Positions 31,047 to 39,654 of a DNA stretch of 46,131 bases are shown here, in pieces. The notes below the pieces were generated by a model. That model worked only from the letters and a program-made list of their open reading frames with translations, was not told where the DNA came from and did no database searches. Position 1 is the first letter of the stretch. Every line of letters begins with the position of its first letter. This DNA is from Paraburkholderia monticola (lineage in GTDB: Bacteria > Pseudomonadota > Gammaproteobacteria > Burkholderiales > Burkholderiaceae). Location of the stretch: positions 1-46,131 of the forward strand of contig NZ_LRBG01000017.1 in the NCBI RefSeq assembly GCF_001580545.1. Reading direction: 5' to 3'. A program made the translations under genes and the position numbers.

Positions 31047-33317
31047 ATGTTGACGCGCAGAACCTTCCTGCTTGGCGGCGCCAGCGCATTGGGCGGGCTG
31101 CTGGTCGGCTGGGCCGTGGTGCCGCCGCGGCAACGCCTGACCACCTCGACGCCGCTGCCGACGCAAGGCTCGGAGATTGCGCTGAACGGCTGGGTCAAGA
31201 TCGACGCCGACAACCACGTGACGATCATGATGCCCAAGGCCGAAATGGGCCAGGGCATCCACACCGGTCTCGCGATGGTGCTCGCCGAAGAGCTCGACGC
31301 CGACTGGTCGCAGGTGCGAGTCGAAGAGTCGCCGATCGACCGGATCTACAACGCCGTGCAGAGCGTCACGGACGATCTGCCGTTTCGCCCCGACGACGAC
31401 AGCTACGTCAAGCAAGGCATCGTGTGGATCACGCGCAAGGCGGTGCGCGAGGTCGGCACGATGATGACGGGCGGTTCGTCGAGCATGAACGACCTGTGGG
31501 TGCCGATGCGCGAGGCCGGTGCGTCGGCGCGCGTGATGCTGATCGGCGCGGCGGCCGAGCGCTGGGATGTGCCGGTCCGCGAATGCCGCGCGGAAAAGGG
31601 CTATGTGGTGCATCCATGGGGGCACAAGGCGTCGTTCGGCGAGTTGTCGTCGATGGCGGCACGCCAGCCGCTGCCGCGCAGCGTCGTGCTGAAGCAGGCC
31701 GGCGACTTCAAGCTGATCGGCCAGCCCGTGCGGCGCATCGAGGCCGCGTCGAAAATCGACGGCGCGGCGCGCTTCGGCATCGACGTGCTGCCCAACGGTT
31801 TGCTGTATGCGGGCGTGGTGATGTGCCCGACGCTCGGCGGCACGGTCGCGCATTTCGACGCGACGCCCGCGCAGAAAATGCCGGGTTTCATCAAGGCGTT
31901 CGCCGTGCCGCCGTATGCGGGCGGCACCGGCGGGGTGGCCGTGATCGCGGACAACGCGTTTCGCGCGATGAACGCCGTCGAGGCGATCAAGGTGATCTGG
32001 CACGACGGCGCGGCCGCGAAGGTGAGGAGCACGGACGTGGACCGCCAGCTCGTCGACGCGCTCGACGACACCGACGGTCACGTGTATTACCACGTCGGCA
32101 ACGTCGACAACGCGATGAGCCGCGCGAAGAGCAGGATCGAATCGGTGTATCACGCGCCTTATCTCGCGCATGGCGCGGTCGAGCCGCTGAACTGCACGGT
32201 GCAATTCGCGGACGGCGCGGCGACCGTGTGGGTATCGACGCAAATGCCGGCGCTGGCGCGGCACCATGCGGCGAAAGCACTTGGCATCGACACGGATCTC
32301 GTCGACGTGCAGACGCAGTTGTTGGGCGGCGCGTTCGGGCGTCGCCTCGAACTCGATTTCATCGCGCAGGCCGCGGCGATCGCGCGCGAGGCCGATGGCC
32401 GTCCGGTGCAAACGATCTGGTCGCGCGCGCAGGACTTCACCCACGATTTCTACCGGCCCGCTTGCGTGGCGTGGCTGCAAGCCGGCTTCGACGAGCACGG
32501 CAAGCTGGTCGCGTGGCACGCGAAGTCGGCGGGGCAGGCGATCGTGCCGGACGCGCTGGCGCGGTACTACGGCGTACCGCACATCCCGATCGACAAGACC
32601 ACCTGCGAAGGCGCGTTCGATCAACCGTACGAGTGGCCGGCCGCGCGCGTGTCGCACAAGATCGTCGAATTGCCGGTGCCAATCGGCTTCTGGCGTTCGG
32701 TGGGTCACTCGCATCAGGCATTCTTCACCGAGAGCTTCACCGATGAAGCGGCCGTGGCGGCAGGTCAGGACCCGATCGCGTTTCGGGCGATGCTGCTCGC
32801 GCAGCATCCGCGGCATCTGGCGGTTCTGAAGCGGGTCGAGGCCATCTCGGAGTGGGGGCGCCCGCTCAAACCCGCCGCCGATGGCGCGCGTTGCGCGCGT
32901 GGCGTCGCGTTGCACGAGGCGTTCGGCAGCGTCGTCGCGCAGGTCGCGGAGGTGTCGATCGGGGCGAACAAGCAGATTCGCGTGCATCGCGTCGTGTGCG
33001 TGATCGATTGCGGCTTGCCGGTGAATCCGAACCTGATCCGTCAGCAGATGGAAGGCGGCATCGTGTTCGGGCTGTCCAGCGCATTGCAGAACGAGATCAC
33101 GATCTGCAATGGCCAGGTGCAACAGAAGAACTTCGTGGATTTTCCGGTCGTGCGGATGAACGTGTGCCCGGCCATCGAAGTCGACATCATGCCGAGCCAG
33201 CTGCATCCGCAAGGCGTCGGCGAACCGGGCGTGCCGCCGGTTGCGCCGGCGGTGGCCAATGCGGTGTTCGCGCTGACGGGGCAACGTTTGAAGACGCTGC
33301 CGCTGCGGCTCGCATGA
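31047..33317 (+). CDS. Molybdopterin hydroxylase large subunit, isoquinoline 1-oxidoreductase beta type
   Basis: A 756-aa xanthine-oxidase-family large subunit. A Tat signal (TRRTFLLGGASALGG, residues 3-17) shows export of the folded, cofactor-loaded protein. Molybdenum-cofactor segments include MGQGIHTGLAMVLAEELDADW, MTGGSSSMND, GGAFGRRLELDF, PVPIGFWRSVGHSHQAFFTESF and the C-terminal GVGEPGVPPVAPAVANAVFAL with the active-site Glu. The permuted order, with an MGQG motif at the N-terminus, is that of IorB and related aldehyde or N-heterocycle dehydrogenases. The small 2Fe-2S subunit follows 29 bp later. No cytochrome c subunit or maturation gene is seen nearby. The substrate is unknown: an aldehyde or a nitrogen heterocycle. 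Confidence 0.93.
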   Translation: MLTRRTFLLGGASALGGLLVGWAVVPPRQRLTTSTPLPTQGSEIALNGWVKIDADNHVTIMMPKAEMGQGIHTGLAMVLAEELDADWSQVRVEESPIDRIYNAVQSVTDDLPFRPDDDSYVKQGIVWITRKAVREVGTMMTGGSSSMNDLWVPMREAGASARVMLIGAAAERWDVPVRECRAEKGYVVHPWGHKASFGELSSMAARQPLPRSVVLKQAGDFKLIGQPVRRIEAASKIDGAARFGIDVLPNGLLYAGVVMCPTLGGTVAHFDATPAQKMPGFIKAFAVPPYAGGTGGVAVIADNAFRAMNAVEAIKVIWHDGAAAKVRSTDVDRQLVDALDDTDGHVYYHVGNVDNAMSRAKSRIESVYHAPYLAHGAVEPLNCTVQFADGAATVWVSTQMPALARHHAAKALGIDTDLVDVQTQLLGGAFGRRLELDFIAQAAAIAREADGRPVQTIWSRAQDFTHDFYRPACVAWLQAGFDEHGKLVAWHAKSAGQAIVPDALARYYGVPHIPIDKTTCEGAFDQPYEWPAARVSHKIVELPVPIGFWRSVGHSHQAFFTESFTDEAAVAAGQDPIAFRAMLLAQHPRHLAVLKRVEAISEWGRPLKPAADGARCARGVALHEAFGSVVAQVAEVSIGANKQIRVHRVVCVIDCGLPVNPNLIRQQMEGGIVFGLSSALQNEITICNGQVQQKNFVDFPVVRMNVCPAIEVDIMPSQLHPQGVGEPGVPPVAPAVANAVFALTGQRLKTLPLRLA

Positions 33318-33346
33318 GGGCTGGCGCGACGATTCAGGAGGCAGGC

Positions 33347-33808
33347 ATGGCGGTACTGAATATCAACGGACGCAAGGTGCAGGTCGACGCCGAGCCGGAC
33401 ATGCCGCTGCTATGGGTGCTGCGCTGCGACCTCGGCATGACCGGCACGAAGTTCGGCTGCGGCGTGGGCATTTGCGGCGCGTGCACGATCAATCTCGATG
33501 ACGCCGCGGCCTTTGCCTGTCAGACGCTGATGTCGAGCCTGCATACGCAGAAGATTACGACGATCGAGGGCTTGCAGGGACGCGAGGCGCAGGCGCTGAA
33601 GGCCGCGTGGATCGAACTCGATGTGGTGCAGTGCGGTTATTGCCAGAGCGCGCAATTGATGGCGGCTTGCGCACTGCTGAAGCACAAGCCAGATCCTACC
33701 GATGCTGATATAGACGAAGCGATGACGCCAGTGGTGTGCCGTTGCGGCACGTACCCGCGGGTGCGGGCGGCGATACATCTGGCGGCGGCAAAGGCCCGGA
33801 AGAGCTGA
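33347..33808 (+). CDS. 2Fe-2S subunit of the molybdenum hydroxylase, isoquinoline 1-oxidoreductase alpha type
   Basis: A 153-aa electron-transfer subunit with two 2Fe-2S clusters. The plant-ferredoxin-like cluster uses Cys38, Cys43, Cys46 and Cys58 (FGCGVGICGACT); the alpha-helical cluster uses Cys96, Cys99, Cys131 and Cys133 (QCGYCQSAQ, VCRCGTYPRV). The residue before Cys43 is Ile, where Gln is common. It has no signal peptide and is presumably co-exported with the Tat-tagged large subunit. AGGAGG is 7 bases before the ATG. Normal length for IorA-like subunits (about 150 aa). Confidence 0.95.
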   Translation: MAVLNINGRKVQVDAEPDMPLLWVLRCDLGMTGTKFGCGVGICGACTINLDDAAAFACQTLMSSLHTQKITTIEGLQGREAQALKAAWIELDVVQCGYCQSAQLMAACALLKHKPDPTDADIDEAMTPVVCRCGTYPRVRAAIHLAAAKARKS

Positions 33809-33824
33809 GCGAGTCTTCCGGGCC
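33793..33824. terminator. GC-rich hairpin spanning the end of the 2Fe-2S subunit gene
   Basis: GGCCCGGAAGA (33793-33803) pairs perfectly with TCTTCCGGGCC (33814-33824); the 10-nt loop contains the stop codon. No T tract follows on either strand. It probably ends or stabilises the hydroxylase transcript and lies just beyond the 3' end of the convergent micro-protein gene. Confidence 0.55.
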
Positions 33825-33838
33825 GCCGTCAGTCCAAC

Positions 33839-33931
33839 TCAATTCGCAAACATTTCGATCACCGCAATCAGGACCGTGAAGATACCGATGCATCCGCCCA
33901 ACGTGACTGCACCCTGCATGAATGGCGACAT
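33839..33931 (-). CDS. Predicted 30-aa single-span membrane micro-protein
   Basis: A short frame encodes 30 residues: MSPFMQGAVTLGGCIGIFTV, then LIAVIEMFAN. Residues about 7-26 are strongly hydrophobic, with a Gly-rich start and an acidic C-terminal end, typical of a single inner-membrane helix. The ATG has only a weak GGGG upstream. It stands between two convergent operon ends, where no longer gene exists, and its hydrophobic pattern is unlikely in random GC-rich sequence. No homologue is known to me; the function is unknown. Confidence 0.5.
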   Translation of the reverse strand: MSPFMQGAVTLGGCIGIFTVLIAVIEMFAN

Positions 33932-34035
33932 ACGAGACCCCGTAGCGTGTAGTGGTGTCACGTATTTAACCTGAGCAGAAAGCAAAAAGAAAGCTTCTCA
34001 AAAATAATTTGTAAGGCTCGTCGATCACCGCACGA

Positions 34036-35604
34036 TCACGGTGATTTGGCAGTCCCGGCCGTCGATGCTCCCGGCTTCGCTGTCGTCCTGTCAGCGACTG
34101 GCGTCGCCTTCAGTTGTGGGTGCGTTTCGCCCGGCGTGGCCTGTCCGCCAACTTCCCAGCCACCGCCAAGCGACAGGAACAGATTGACCTGATCCACCGC
34201 CACCTGGCCCTCCGCCGTCGCAAGCTGCGACTTCGCGGCCGTCAGCGTGCGCGTCGCGTCGAGGTCGGAGATGAACGACTCGCGGCCCGCGAGATAGAGC
34301 CGATGCGTTTCATCGGCCGATTGCGCCGCCGACTTCAGCGCCGCCCGCAGCGAGTCGGCACGTGCGTAGTCGGACGCATAGGTCGCGAGATTGGTCTCGG
34401 TTTCGCGCAGCGCGGTCAGCACGACGCCGTCGAACTTCGCGAGCGCAGCCTGGCTCGACGCCTCCGCTTCATGCACCCTTTGGCGGGCGCCGTTGGTCGG
34501 GAAGTTCCAGTTGATCAGCGGACCGAAGGCCCAACGCGCGGTCGGTATCGTGGGAATGTCTTCGAGAACGCCGGTGTAGCCCGCCGATGCGCCGATGCTG
34601 ATGCTCGGGTAGAGCGCCCCGGTCGCGACGCCGATGCGCGCCGTCGACGCCGCCAGCTGACGCTCGGCTTCGTGCACGTCGGGGCGGCGGCGCAGCAGCG
34701 CGGCGCCGTCGCCGATCGGAATCGGCTGGTGGATTTGCGGCAGGCGGTCGCAGGCCAGCACGGCCGGCGGCAGTTGCGACGGCGATTCTGCGAGCAGCAT
34801 CGCGAGACGGTATTGCGCGATCTTGCGGCGCGCGGTGTAGCGCGGAATGTCGGCCGTCAGGGTCTCGACCTGGGTCTGGCCGCTCGTGACCGCGGTCTGA
34901 TTGCCGCGGCCGGCGTCGCGCAGACGGCGCGACACGTCCACTCGCTCCTTCTGCAACGCGAGCGATTGCTGCGCGATACGCAACTCGTCGGCCGCCGAGC
35001 ATTGCTCGACGTACGAGCGCACCACGTCCGCCACGACGGTGATGCGCGCGAGGTCGGCCGCGGCTTCCACGGCCTCGGTGTCCGCCGCCGCCGCTTCGAC
35101 GCCGCGGCGCAGCTTGCCGAACAGATCGAATTCGTACGAGACGTTGATGCCCATGTCACCGAGGTTGGCGACCGGTATTTTCTCGAACAGCAGGAACTGC
35201 TCGGCCGATTCCTGTGCGCGCTCGATCGACACCGACGCGTTGCCCGAGAAACCGCCCTGCGCTTGCGCTACGCCTAGCGCCTCGCGCGAGCGCGCGAGAT
35301 TCGCGGCCGCGACGCGCAGGTCGGTATTCGATTTCAGCGCCTGGTCGACCAGACTATTCAGCACCGGATCGTCGTACAGCTTCCACCAGACGGTCGGAAG
35401 GTTGAGTGTCGACGTTAGCCTGGGATCGGCGCCCTCGAGCGGTCCGTTCGCCAGTGGCGCGTTGACGATCGCCTGCTTCGGCAGCGTGTAGTTCGGGCCG
35501 ACGTTGATACAAGCGTTCAGCGCGACGGTGAGCGGCAACAACGGCAGCAGTGGCAGCAGCGGCAAGCGCGGCGCCAGTGCGGACAGGGTACGCACGAACT
35601 TCAT
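34036..35604 (-). CDS. NodT-type outer-membrane factor lipoprotein (RND/MFS/FUSC efflux channel)
   Basis: A 522-aa TolC-like channel. A lipoprotein signal peptide with a repetitive hydrophobic core (PLLPLLPLLPL) ends in the lipobox LNAC with Cys32. The body has the two-fold outer-membrane-factor repeat: TVWWKLYDDPVLNSLVDQAL and RSREALGVAQAQGG in the first half, LLRRRPDVHEAERQLAASTARIG and FGPLINWNFP in the second. The Ser/Thr/Ala/Pro-rich C-terminus extends about 45 residues past the usual end. Its start overlaps the stop codon of the membrane-fusion gene (ATGA), so it is coupled to the efflux operon and probably forms its outer-membrane exit. Confidence 0.95.
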   Translation of the reverse strand: MKFVRTLSALAPRLPLLPLLPLLPLTVALNACINVGPNYTLPKQAIVNAPLANGPLEGADPRLTSTLNLPTVWWKLYDDPVLNSLVDQALKSNTDLRVAAANLARSREALGVAQAQGGFSGNASVSIERAQESAEQFLLFEKIPVANLGDMGINVSYEFDLFGKLRRGVEAAAADTEAVEAAADLARITVVADVVRSYVEQCSAADELRIAQQSLALQKERVDVSRRLRDAGRGNQTAVTSGQTQVETLTADIPRYTARRKIAQYRLAMLLAESPSQLPPAVLACDRLPQIHQPIPIGDGAALLRRRPDVHEAERQLAASTARIGVATGALYPSISIGASAGYTGVLEDIPTIPTARWAFGPLINWNFPTNGARQRVHEAEASSQAALAKFDGVVLTALRETETNLATYASDYARADSLRAALKSAAQSADETHRLYLAGRESFISDLDATRTLTAAKSQLATAEGQVAVDQVNLFLSLGGGWEVGGQATPGETHPQLKATPVADRTTAKPGASTAGTAKSP

Positions 35605-36593
35605 TGCGATGCGCCCGACGCTGCGGCAGCCGAAGCCACGGATGAACCCGGCGCCACCGGCGCGGCCGAAGCCGGAACCGTGCCCGACGCCGCGCCCGTA
35701 CCCGACACGGCCCGCGTCCTGACCGGCGACAGATCACGCACCGCCACCGTCGCGGTACGTCCCGCGATCAGGCGGAAGTCAGCGGGCACTTCATCGAGCG
35801 CGACACGCACTGGAATGCGCTGCGCGAGCCGCACCCAGCTGAACGCCGGATTCACGTTCGGCAGCAGATTCGCGCTCTGCGTGCGGTCGCGGTCTTCGAT
35901 ACCGGCGACGATGCTCTGCACGTGCCCGCGCAGCGGCTTCGGCTCGCCCATCACGGTGATATCGACCGGCTGGCCGATGTCGATGCCGCGCAGCTTGGTT
36001 TCCTCGAAGTAGCCGTCGACGCGGAACGAATGCATGTCGACCACCGCCACCACCGCGCGGCCGGCCGCAACGAATTCGCCGGCGCGCGGCGCGCGGTCGT
36101 TCAGATAGCCGTCGACCGGGCTTTTGATCGTCGAGCGCTCGAGGTTCAGCTTCGCGGTATCGATCGCAACGTTCGCATCGGCGAGCGCCGCTTCGCCGGC
36201 TTCGACGCGCGAGCGGCTTTCTTCGAGCACTTCGGCAGCGACGAGGTTGCCGAGCTGACGGTTGCGCGCGTACTCGCGACGCGCCTGATCGAGCGTGGCG
36301 CGGCGCTGTTGCGCGGTTGCCTCGGCCTGACGCAATGCGAGCGTGTAGCGCGCCTGGTCGATCTCGAACAGCACCTGGCCCTGCTTGACCTGCTGGTTGT
36401 CCACGACCTCGACCGAGGAAATCAGTCCGGACACATCGGGTGCAACCTGGATCACGTCGGCGCGCACGTGCCCGTCGCGGGTCCACGGCGCGAACATGTA
36501 GTAGTCGACGAGTTTCCACAGCACCACTGCTGCGACCGCCACGACGATCAGGGTCAGCAGGATCTGACCGACGGAGAACCAGGTTTTTTTCAC
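35601..36593 (-). CDS. Membrane-fusion protein of an aromatic-acid efflux pump (AaeA-like)
   Basis: A 330-aa HlyD/EmrA-type periplasmic adaptor. One N-terminal membrane helix (about 8-30, ILLTLIVVAVAAVVLWKLVDYY) precedes MFAPWTRDGHVRADVIQVAPDVSG, the hallmark of AaeA-type adaptors; a lipoyl/hairpin region (70-160) and a barrel domain follow. The C-terminus is a long Ala/Ser/Pro/Val tail (about 285-330). The start is a GTG that overlaps the TGA of the DUF1656 gene by 3 bases. Together with the FUSC-type pump, this class exports hydroxybenzoates and similar acids. Confidence 0.94.
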   Translation of the reverse strand: MKKTWFSVGQILLTLIVVAVAAVVLWKLVDYYMFAPWTRDGHVRADVIQVAPDVSGLISSVEVVDNQQVKQGQVLFEIDQARYTLALRQAEATAQQRRATLDQARREYARNRQLGNLVAAEVLEESRSRVEAGEAALADANVAIDTAKLNLERSTIKSPVDGYLNDRAPRAGEFVAAGRAVVAVVDMHSFRVDGYFEETKLRGIDIGQPVDITVMGEPKPLRGHVQSIVAGIEDRDRTQSANLLPNVNPAFSWVRLAQRIPVRVALDEVPADFRLIAGRTATVAVRDLSPVRTRAVSGTGAASGTVPASAAPVAPGSSVASAAAASGASQ

Positions 36594-36799
36594 GTTATTA
36601 GTCTGTGCGAAACGACAACGACAAGGCCCAGCACCAGCACATAGATGCCGAGATCGAAGATGGAGCGATGCCAGACGAAGCGGTAAAAGCCGACGTAGTC
36701 CAGCACGGTGCGAATGCCGAGGTTGATCAGATACGCGATCAACATCAGGACCAGCACGGCCGGCACGAACACGCCGAAGATATCGATTTCACCGATCAT
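36590..36799 (-). CDS. DUF1656 small inner-membrane protein (AaeX-like)
   Basis: A 69-aa protein with two membrane helices: IFGVFVPAVLVLMLIAYLIN and IFDLGIYVLVLGLVVVVSH. IGEIDIFGVFVPAVL and FYRFVWHRSIFDL are the DUF1656 pattern. E. coli AaeX occupies the same place in aaeXAB. I choose the internal Met at 36799 because the upstream extension of the open frame is Arg-rich and lies within the tail of the pump gene's spacer. It sits 58 bp after the pump gene and overlaps the adaptor gene. Its role is unknown; presumably it helps assemble the pump. Confidence 0.92.
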   Translation of the reverse strand: MIGEIDIFGVFVPAVLVLMLIAYLINLGIRTVLDYVGFYRFVWHRSIFDLGIYVLVLGLVVVVSHRLIT

Positions 36800-36857
36800 C
36801 GCGGGAACTGGGCAAGGGGTGGAACGGGTTGCGGAAACGGGCGCACGAACGGATACA

Positions 36858-38960
36858 TCATGCGGCGGCCTCCGGTTCGGTCGGCGTCGGTTTCGTGAGG
36901 GTCGCCGGAAACAGCGAAAGACGCAAGCCGACCAGCGCGTGCAGCGCATCGCGCAACTGGCGCGCCGAAGTCTGCGACGTCTCCGTGGGGGCCGCGGCGT
37001 TGGCGAGGCCCTGCGCGGTGATGCGCGCGACCGCCACGTCGATCAACGACATCAGGCTGTCCGGCACCGGCTCGCGGCGGCGTCGGGCGACGCAGCTCTC
37101 GTAGTATGTATGCACTCCATCGAGCACCGGGTCGATCGCGGCGGGCGCTTCGCCGCCGAGCTTGCGCGTGAGGCGGCGCAGATCGAGCGCGTTGAACGCG
37201 ATGCGCAGGTCGCGGAAGCTCTCGATCGACGGATGGCGGTGATCGTCGGTGGCGGCGAGGCGCGGGATCAACTGCATCAGCCGGTCGAGCATGCGCGCGG
37301 CGAGGTTGCGCGGGTCTTCGATCGGCCGCGTCGAGGCAGTCAGCGCGACGTCGGCCCAGCTCGAGCGCAACAGGCGCGCCGCGGCGAGCTCGGCGCCGAA
37401 CGGACGTGTCACGCGGGTCCACAGGTACGCGTACAACAGACCCGAGAGGCCCGCGAGATTGGCGTTCATGAAGGTCAGGAAGTTCGCGTCGTACGCGTCC
37501 TGAATGCTGATGAAAGTGGCCGTGTTCACCGCGACCAGCACCGTCACCATGTTGAACTGCGGGCGCGGAATCAGCGTGCCGACCAGAATGAACGGCGCCG
37601 AGAACAGGATGACCAGCATCGGGAAGTCGTGCACCTTCGGCAGCACGACGAACAGGTAGAGACCCGCGGCCACCACGGCGACGGCAGTCGCGACGAAGAA
37701 GCGGAACACGAATGGCGCGGGCTCGTCGAGCGCGGCGAAGAAGCAGCAGGCGACCGCCGCGAGCGTGACCGCGCTCGCGCCGTCGTTCCAGCCCGAGCTG
37801 ATCCACAGCACGCACGCGAGCACCACGGCGAGGCCCGCCGACATGGTCGCGAACAGCATCATGCCGCGATCGTAGAAGCGCTCCGTGCCGCCGAGCCGCC
37901 AGTGACGAAAATGTGGCCGCCACGACCCTTCTTCGCGCGTGATGATGATGCGCAGCGAGCGGCAGTCCTGCCACACGTCGATCACTTGCCCCAGGCGCCA
38001 CAGCGCATTCGACAGCAGCGCGCCGTCCCAATGCGTGAGTGCGGCGGCGGGCGGGCGCATCGCGGCGATGCGCGCGCGCAGCGCGTTGGCGGTTTCGTCC
38101 GCGTGGTAGCCCTCGCGCGGCGCGGGGAGGGGCTGGTTGAACCACTTGATCGCGTCGTCGATCAGCGTCTGGAGTCCCTCGGGCCAGTGTTGGGGGCCGT
38201 TGTTGTAGAGCGCGACCAGCGGATCGGCGAGCGACGACATGATCGGCAGCAGCAACTGCATGCGGCCGCGTAGTTCGTGCGCGCGCCCGAGTACGTCGGG
38301 CCGCGTGTGATCGTAGGCGAGCTGGCTCAGCAGCAGTTCGAGACCATTGATCGTGATCGCGAGCCGTTGCCGCGCGCCGGAAATCGCCGCGCTGGCCATG
38401 CGGCCCGACAGCGTTTCGGTCGCGTAGAACGCGGCGTCGCGAAACCATGCGTCGGTGCGCTCGATGATCGTCGGCGCGAGCCGGCTCGGAAACACCGCGC
38501 TGCCGACGACGCTCGCGCAGATGATGCCGAGCAGGATCTCCTCGGTCCGGCTCACGGCGAGATCGAAGATGCCGGTCGGATTCGTCACCGATGGCAGCGC
38601 GATGATCGGCATCGTATAGGCGGCCAGCATGAACACGTAGCTGCGCGCGGTGCGGTCCGCTACCGCGAGATAGAGCATCGTGCCGGTCCACGTCGCGACG
38701 ATCACGCTGAACAGGTAAGGCGATTCGACGAACGGCGGCACCAGCAGCACCGCGCCCGACGCGCCGAGCACGGTACCCAGCGCACGATAGATCGCCTTCG
38801 AGCGGGTCGCGCCGACGAACGGATTCGACACGATGTAGACGGTGGCCATCGCCCAATAGGGCCGCTGCAGTTCGCCTGCGAGGCCAATGTAAAGCGCGAG
38901 CATGGCCGCGGCGAACGTCTTGACGGAGAACAGCCAGTCGCGGAGAGTGGGGTAGACCAT
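36858..38960 (-). CDS. FUSC-family inner-membrane pump (AaeB-like)
   Basis: A 700-aa inner-membrane protein with two hydrophobic blocks (about 10-165 and 355-520) separated by a cytoplasmic domain, the normal FUSC/AaeB layout. Family segments include LQRPYWAMATVYIVSNPFVG, TWTGTMLYLAVADRTARSY and the second-half PAPFVFRFFVATAVAVVAAG. AaeB exports p-hydroxybenzoate and related aromatic acids in E. coli. The gene starts 6 bp after marR, and DUF1656, adaptor and outer-membrane factor follow, making a complete tripartite pump. With the pca genes in the same window, a role in relief from aromatic-acid stress is plausible. Confidence 0.93.
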   Translation of the reverse strand: MVYPTLRDWLFSVKTFAAAMLALYIGLAGELQRPYWAMATVYIVSNPFVGATRSKAIYRALGTVLGASGAVLLVPPFVESPYLFSVIVATWTGTMLYLAVADRTARSYVFMLAAYTMPIIALPSVTNPTGIFDLAVSRTEEILLGIICASVVGSAVFPSRLAPTIIERTDAWFRDAAFYATETLSGRMASAAISGARQRLAITINGLELLLSQLAYDHTRPDVLGRAHELRGRMQLLLPIMSSLADPLVALYNNGPQHWPEGLQTLIDDAIKWFNQPLPAPREGYHADETANALRARIAAMRPPAAALTHWDGALLSNALWRLGQVIDVWQDCRSLRIIITREEGSWRPHFRHWRLGGTERFYDRGMMLFATMSAGLAVVLACVLWISSGWNDGASAVTLAAVACCFFAALDEPAPFVFRFFVATAVAVVAAGLYLFVVLPKVHDFPMLVILFSAPFILVGTLIPRPQFNMVTVLVAVNTATFISIQDAYDANFLTFMNANLAGLSGLLYAYLWTRVTRPFGAELAAARLLRSSWADVALTASTRPIEDPRNLAARMLDRLMQLIPRLAATDDHRHPSIESFRDLRIAFNALDLRRLTRKLGGEAPAAIDPVLDGVHTYYESCVARRRREPVPDSLMSLIDVAVARITAQGLANAAAPTETSQTSARQLRDALHALVGLRLSLFPATLTKPTPTEPEAAA

Positions 38961-38966
38961 AAACCG

Positions 38967-39647
38967 TTAAGCGGAATCGGCGTTGCGCGGCGAAGTGGCT
39001 CGCGCGCCGCGTTTGGTGGACTTGCGCGCCTTGACGGTGCCTCGCGGTTTGCTGGCTGCTTTAGTCGCGGTCTTGCCGCTCGCCGGTTTGACTTTGCTTG
39101 CAGGCGCCGCGCGTTTGGCGGGTTCTCGCTTCGCCGGCGAAGTGCGCTTGGTCGGCGCGCGTCTGGGGGATTCCGGGCGCGCCGGCTGGGCGCGCTCTCC
39201 CGCTTCTTCGCGTTCGGCGGCATCGGTCGTGAATGCGTCGAGCACGCGCAGCGCGGCTTCGAGATCGTCGCGCGATACGCCTTTGAGCGCCTGCGCGCGC
39301 AGCGTGACCAGTTCCTCTTCCATCTTCGCGGTGACGGCGCGGCCCTCGTCGGTCAGTGCGACGGTTTTCGCGCGACGGTCCTCGGGATCTTCGTCACGGC
39401 GCATCAGGCCGGCCGCGCACAACTGATCGAGCAGCCGCACGAGCGATGGCCCCTCGATGCCGATGTGATCGGCGAGCGTGACCTGGCGCACCGCCGAGCC
39501 GAGCCGGCTCGCGGTTAGAAGCGGCGTCGCGCACGCTTCGGAGACGTTGAAGGCCGCGAGCACGCCATGACTCGTGCGCCGCCACTTTCTGGCGGCGACG
39601 ACCAGCGTGCTGCTGACGGTGCGGCGCAGGGCATCGAGATTCGACAT
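38967..39647 (-). CDS. MarR-family regulator with histone-H1-like basic tail
   Basis: A 226-aa protein. The winged-helix MarR domain fills about 1-140 (VTLADHIGIEGPSLVRLLDQLCAAGL, the wing DPEDRRAKTVALTDEG). Residues 147-226 form a low-complexity Lys/Arg/Ala/Pro tail with KRTSPAKREPAKRAAP- and KPASGKTATKAASKP-like units, similar to histone H1 or bacterial AlgP-type tails and absent from ordinary MarR (about 145 aa). It leads the efflux operon and is probably its repressor, released by an aromatic acid. A -10-like TACAAT lies just 7 nt before the ATG, so the transcript may be leaderless. Confidence 0.92.
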   Translation of the reverse strand: MSNLDALRRTVSSTLVVAARKWRRTSHGVLAAFNVSEACATPLLTASRLGSAVRQVTLADHIGIEGPSLVRLLDQLCAAGLMRRDEDPEDRRAKTVALTDEGRAVTAKMEEELVTLRAQALKGVSRDDLEAALRVLDAFTTDAAEREEAGERAQPARPESPRRAPTKRTSPAKREPAKRAAPASKVKPASGKTATKAASKPRGTVKARKSTKRGARATSPRNADSA

Positions 39648-39654
39648 GGCCGGT

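Noticed and set aside
30939..33284. 781-aa minus-strand open frame opposite the molybdenum hydroxylase
   Set aside because: It is a GC-driven shadow: Arg/His-rich low-complexity translation with no domain, while the plus strand encodes an unmistakable enzyme.
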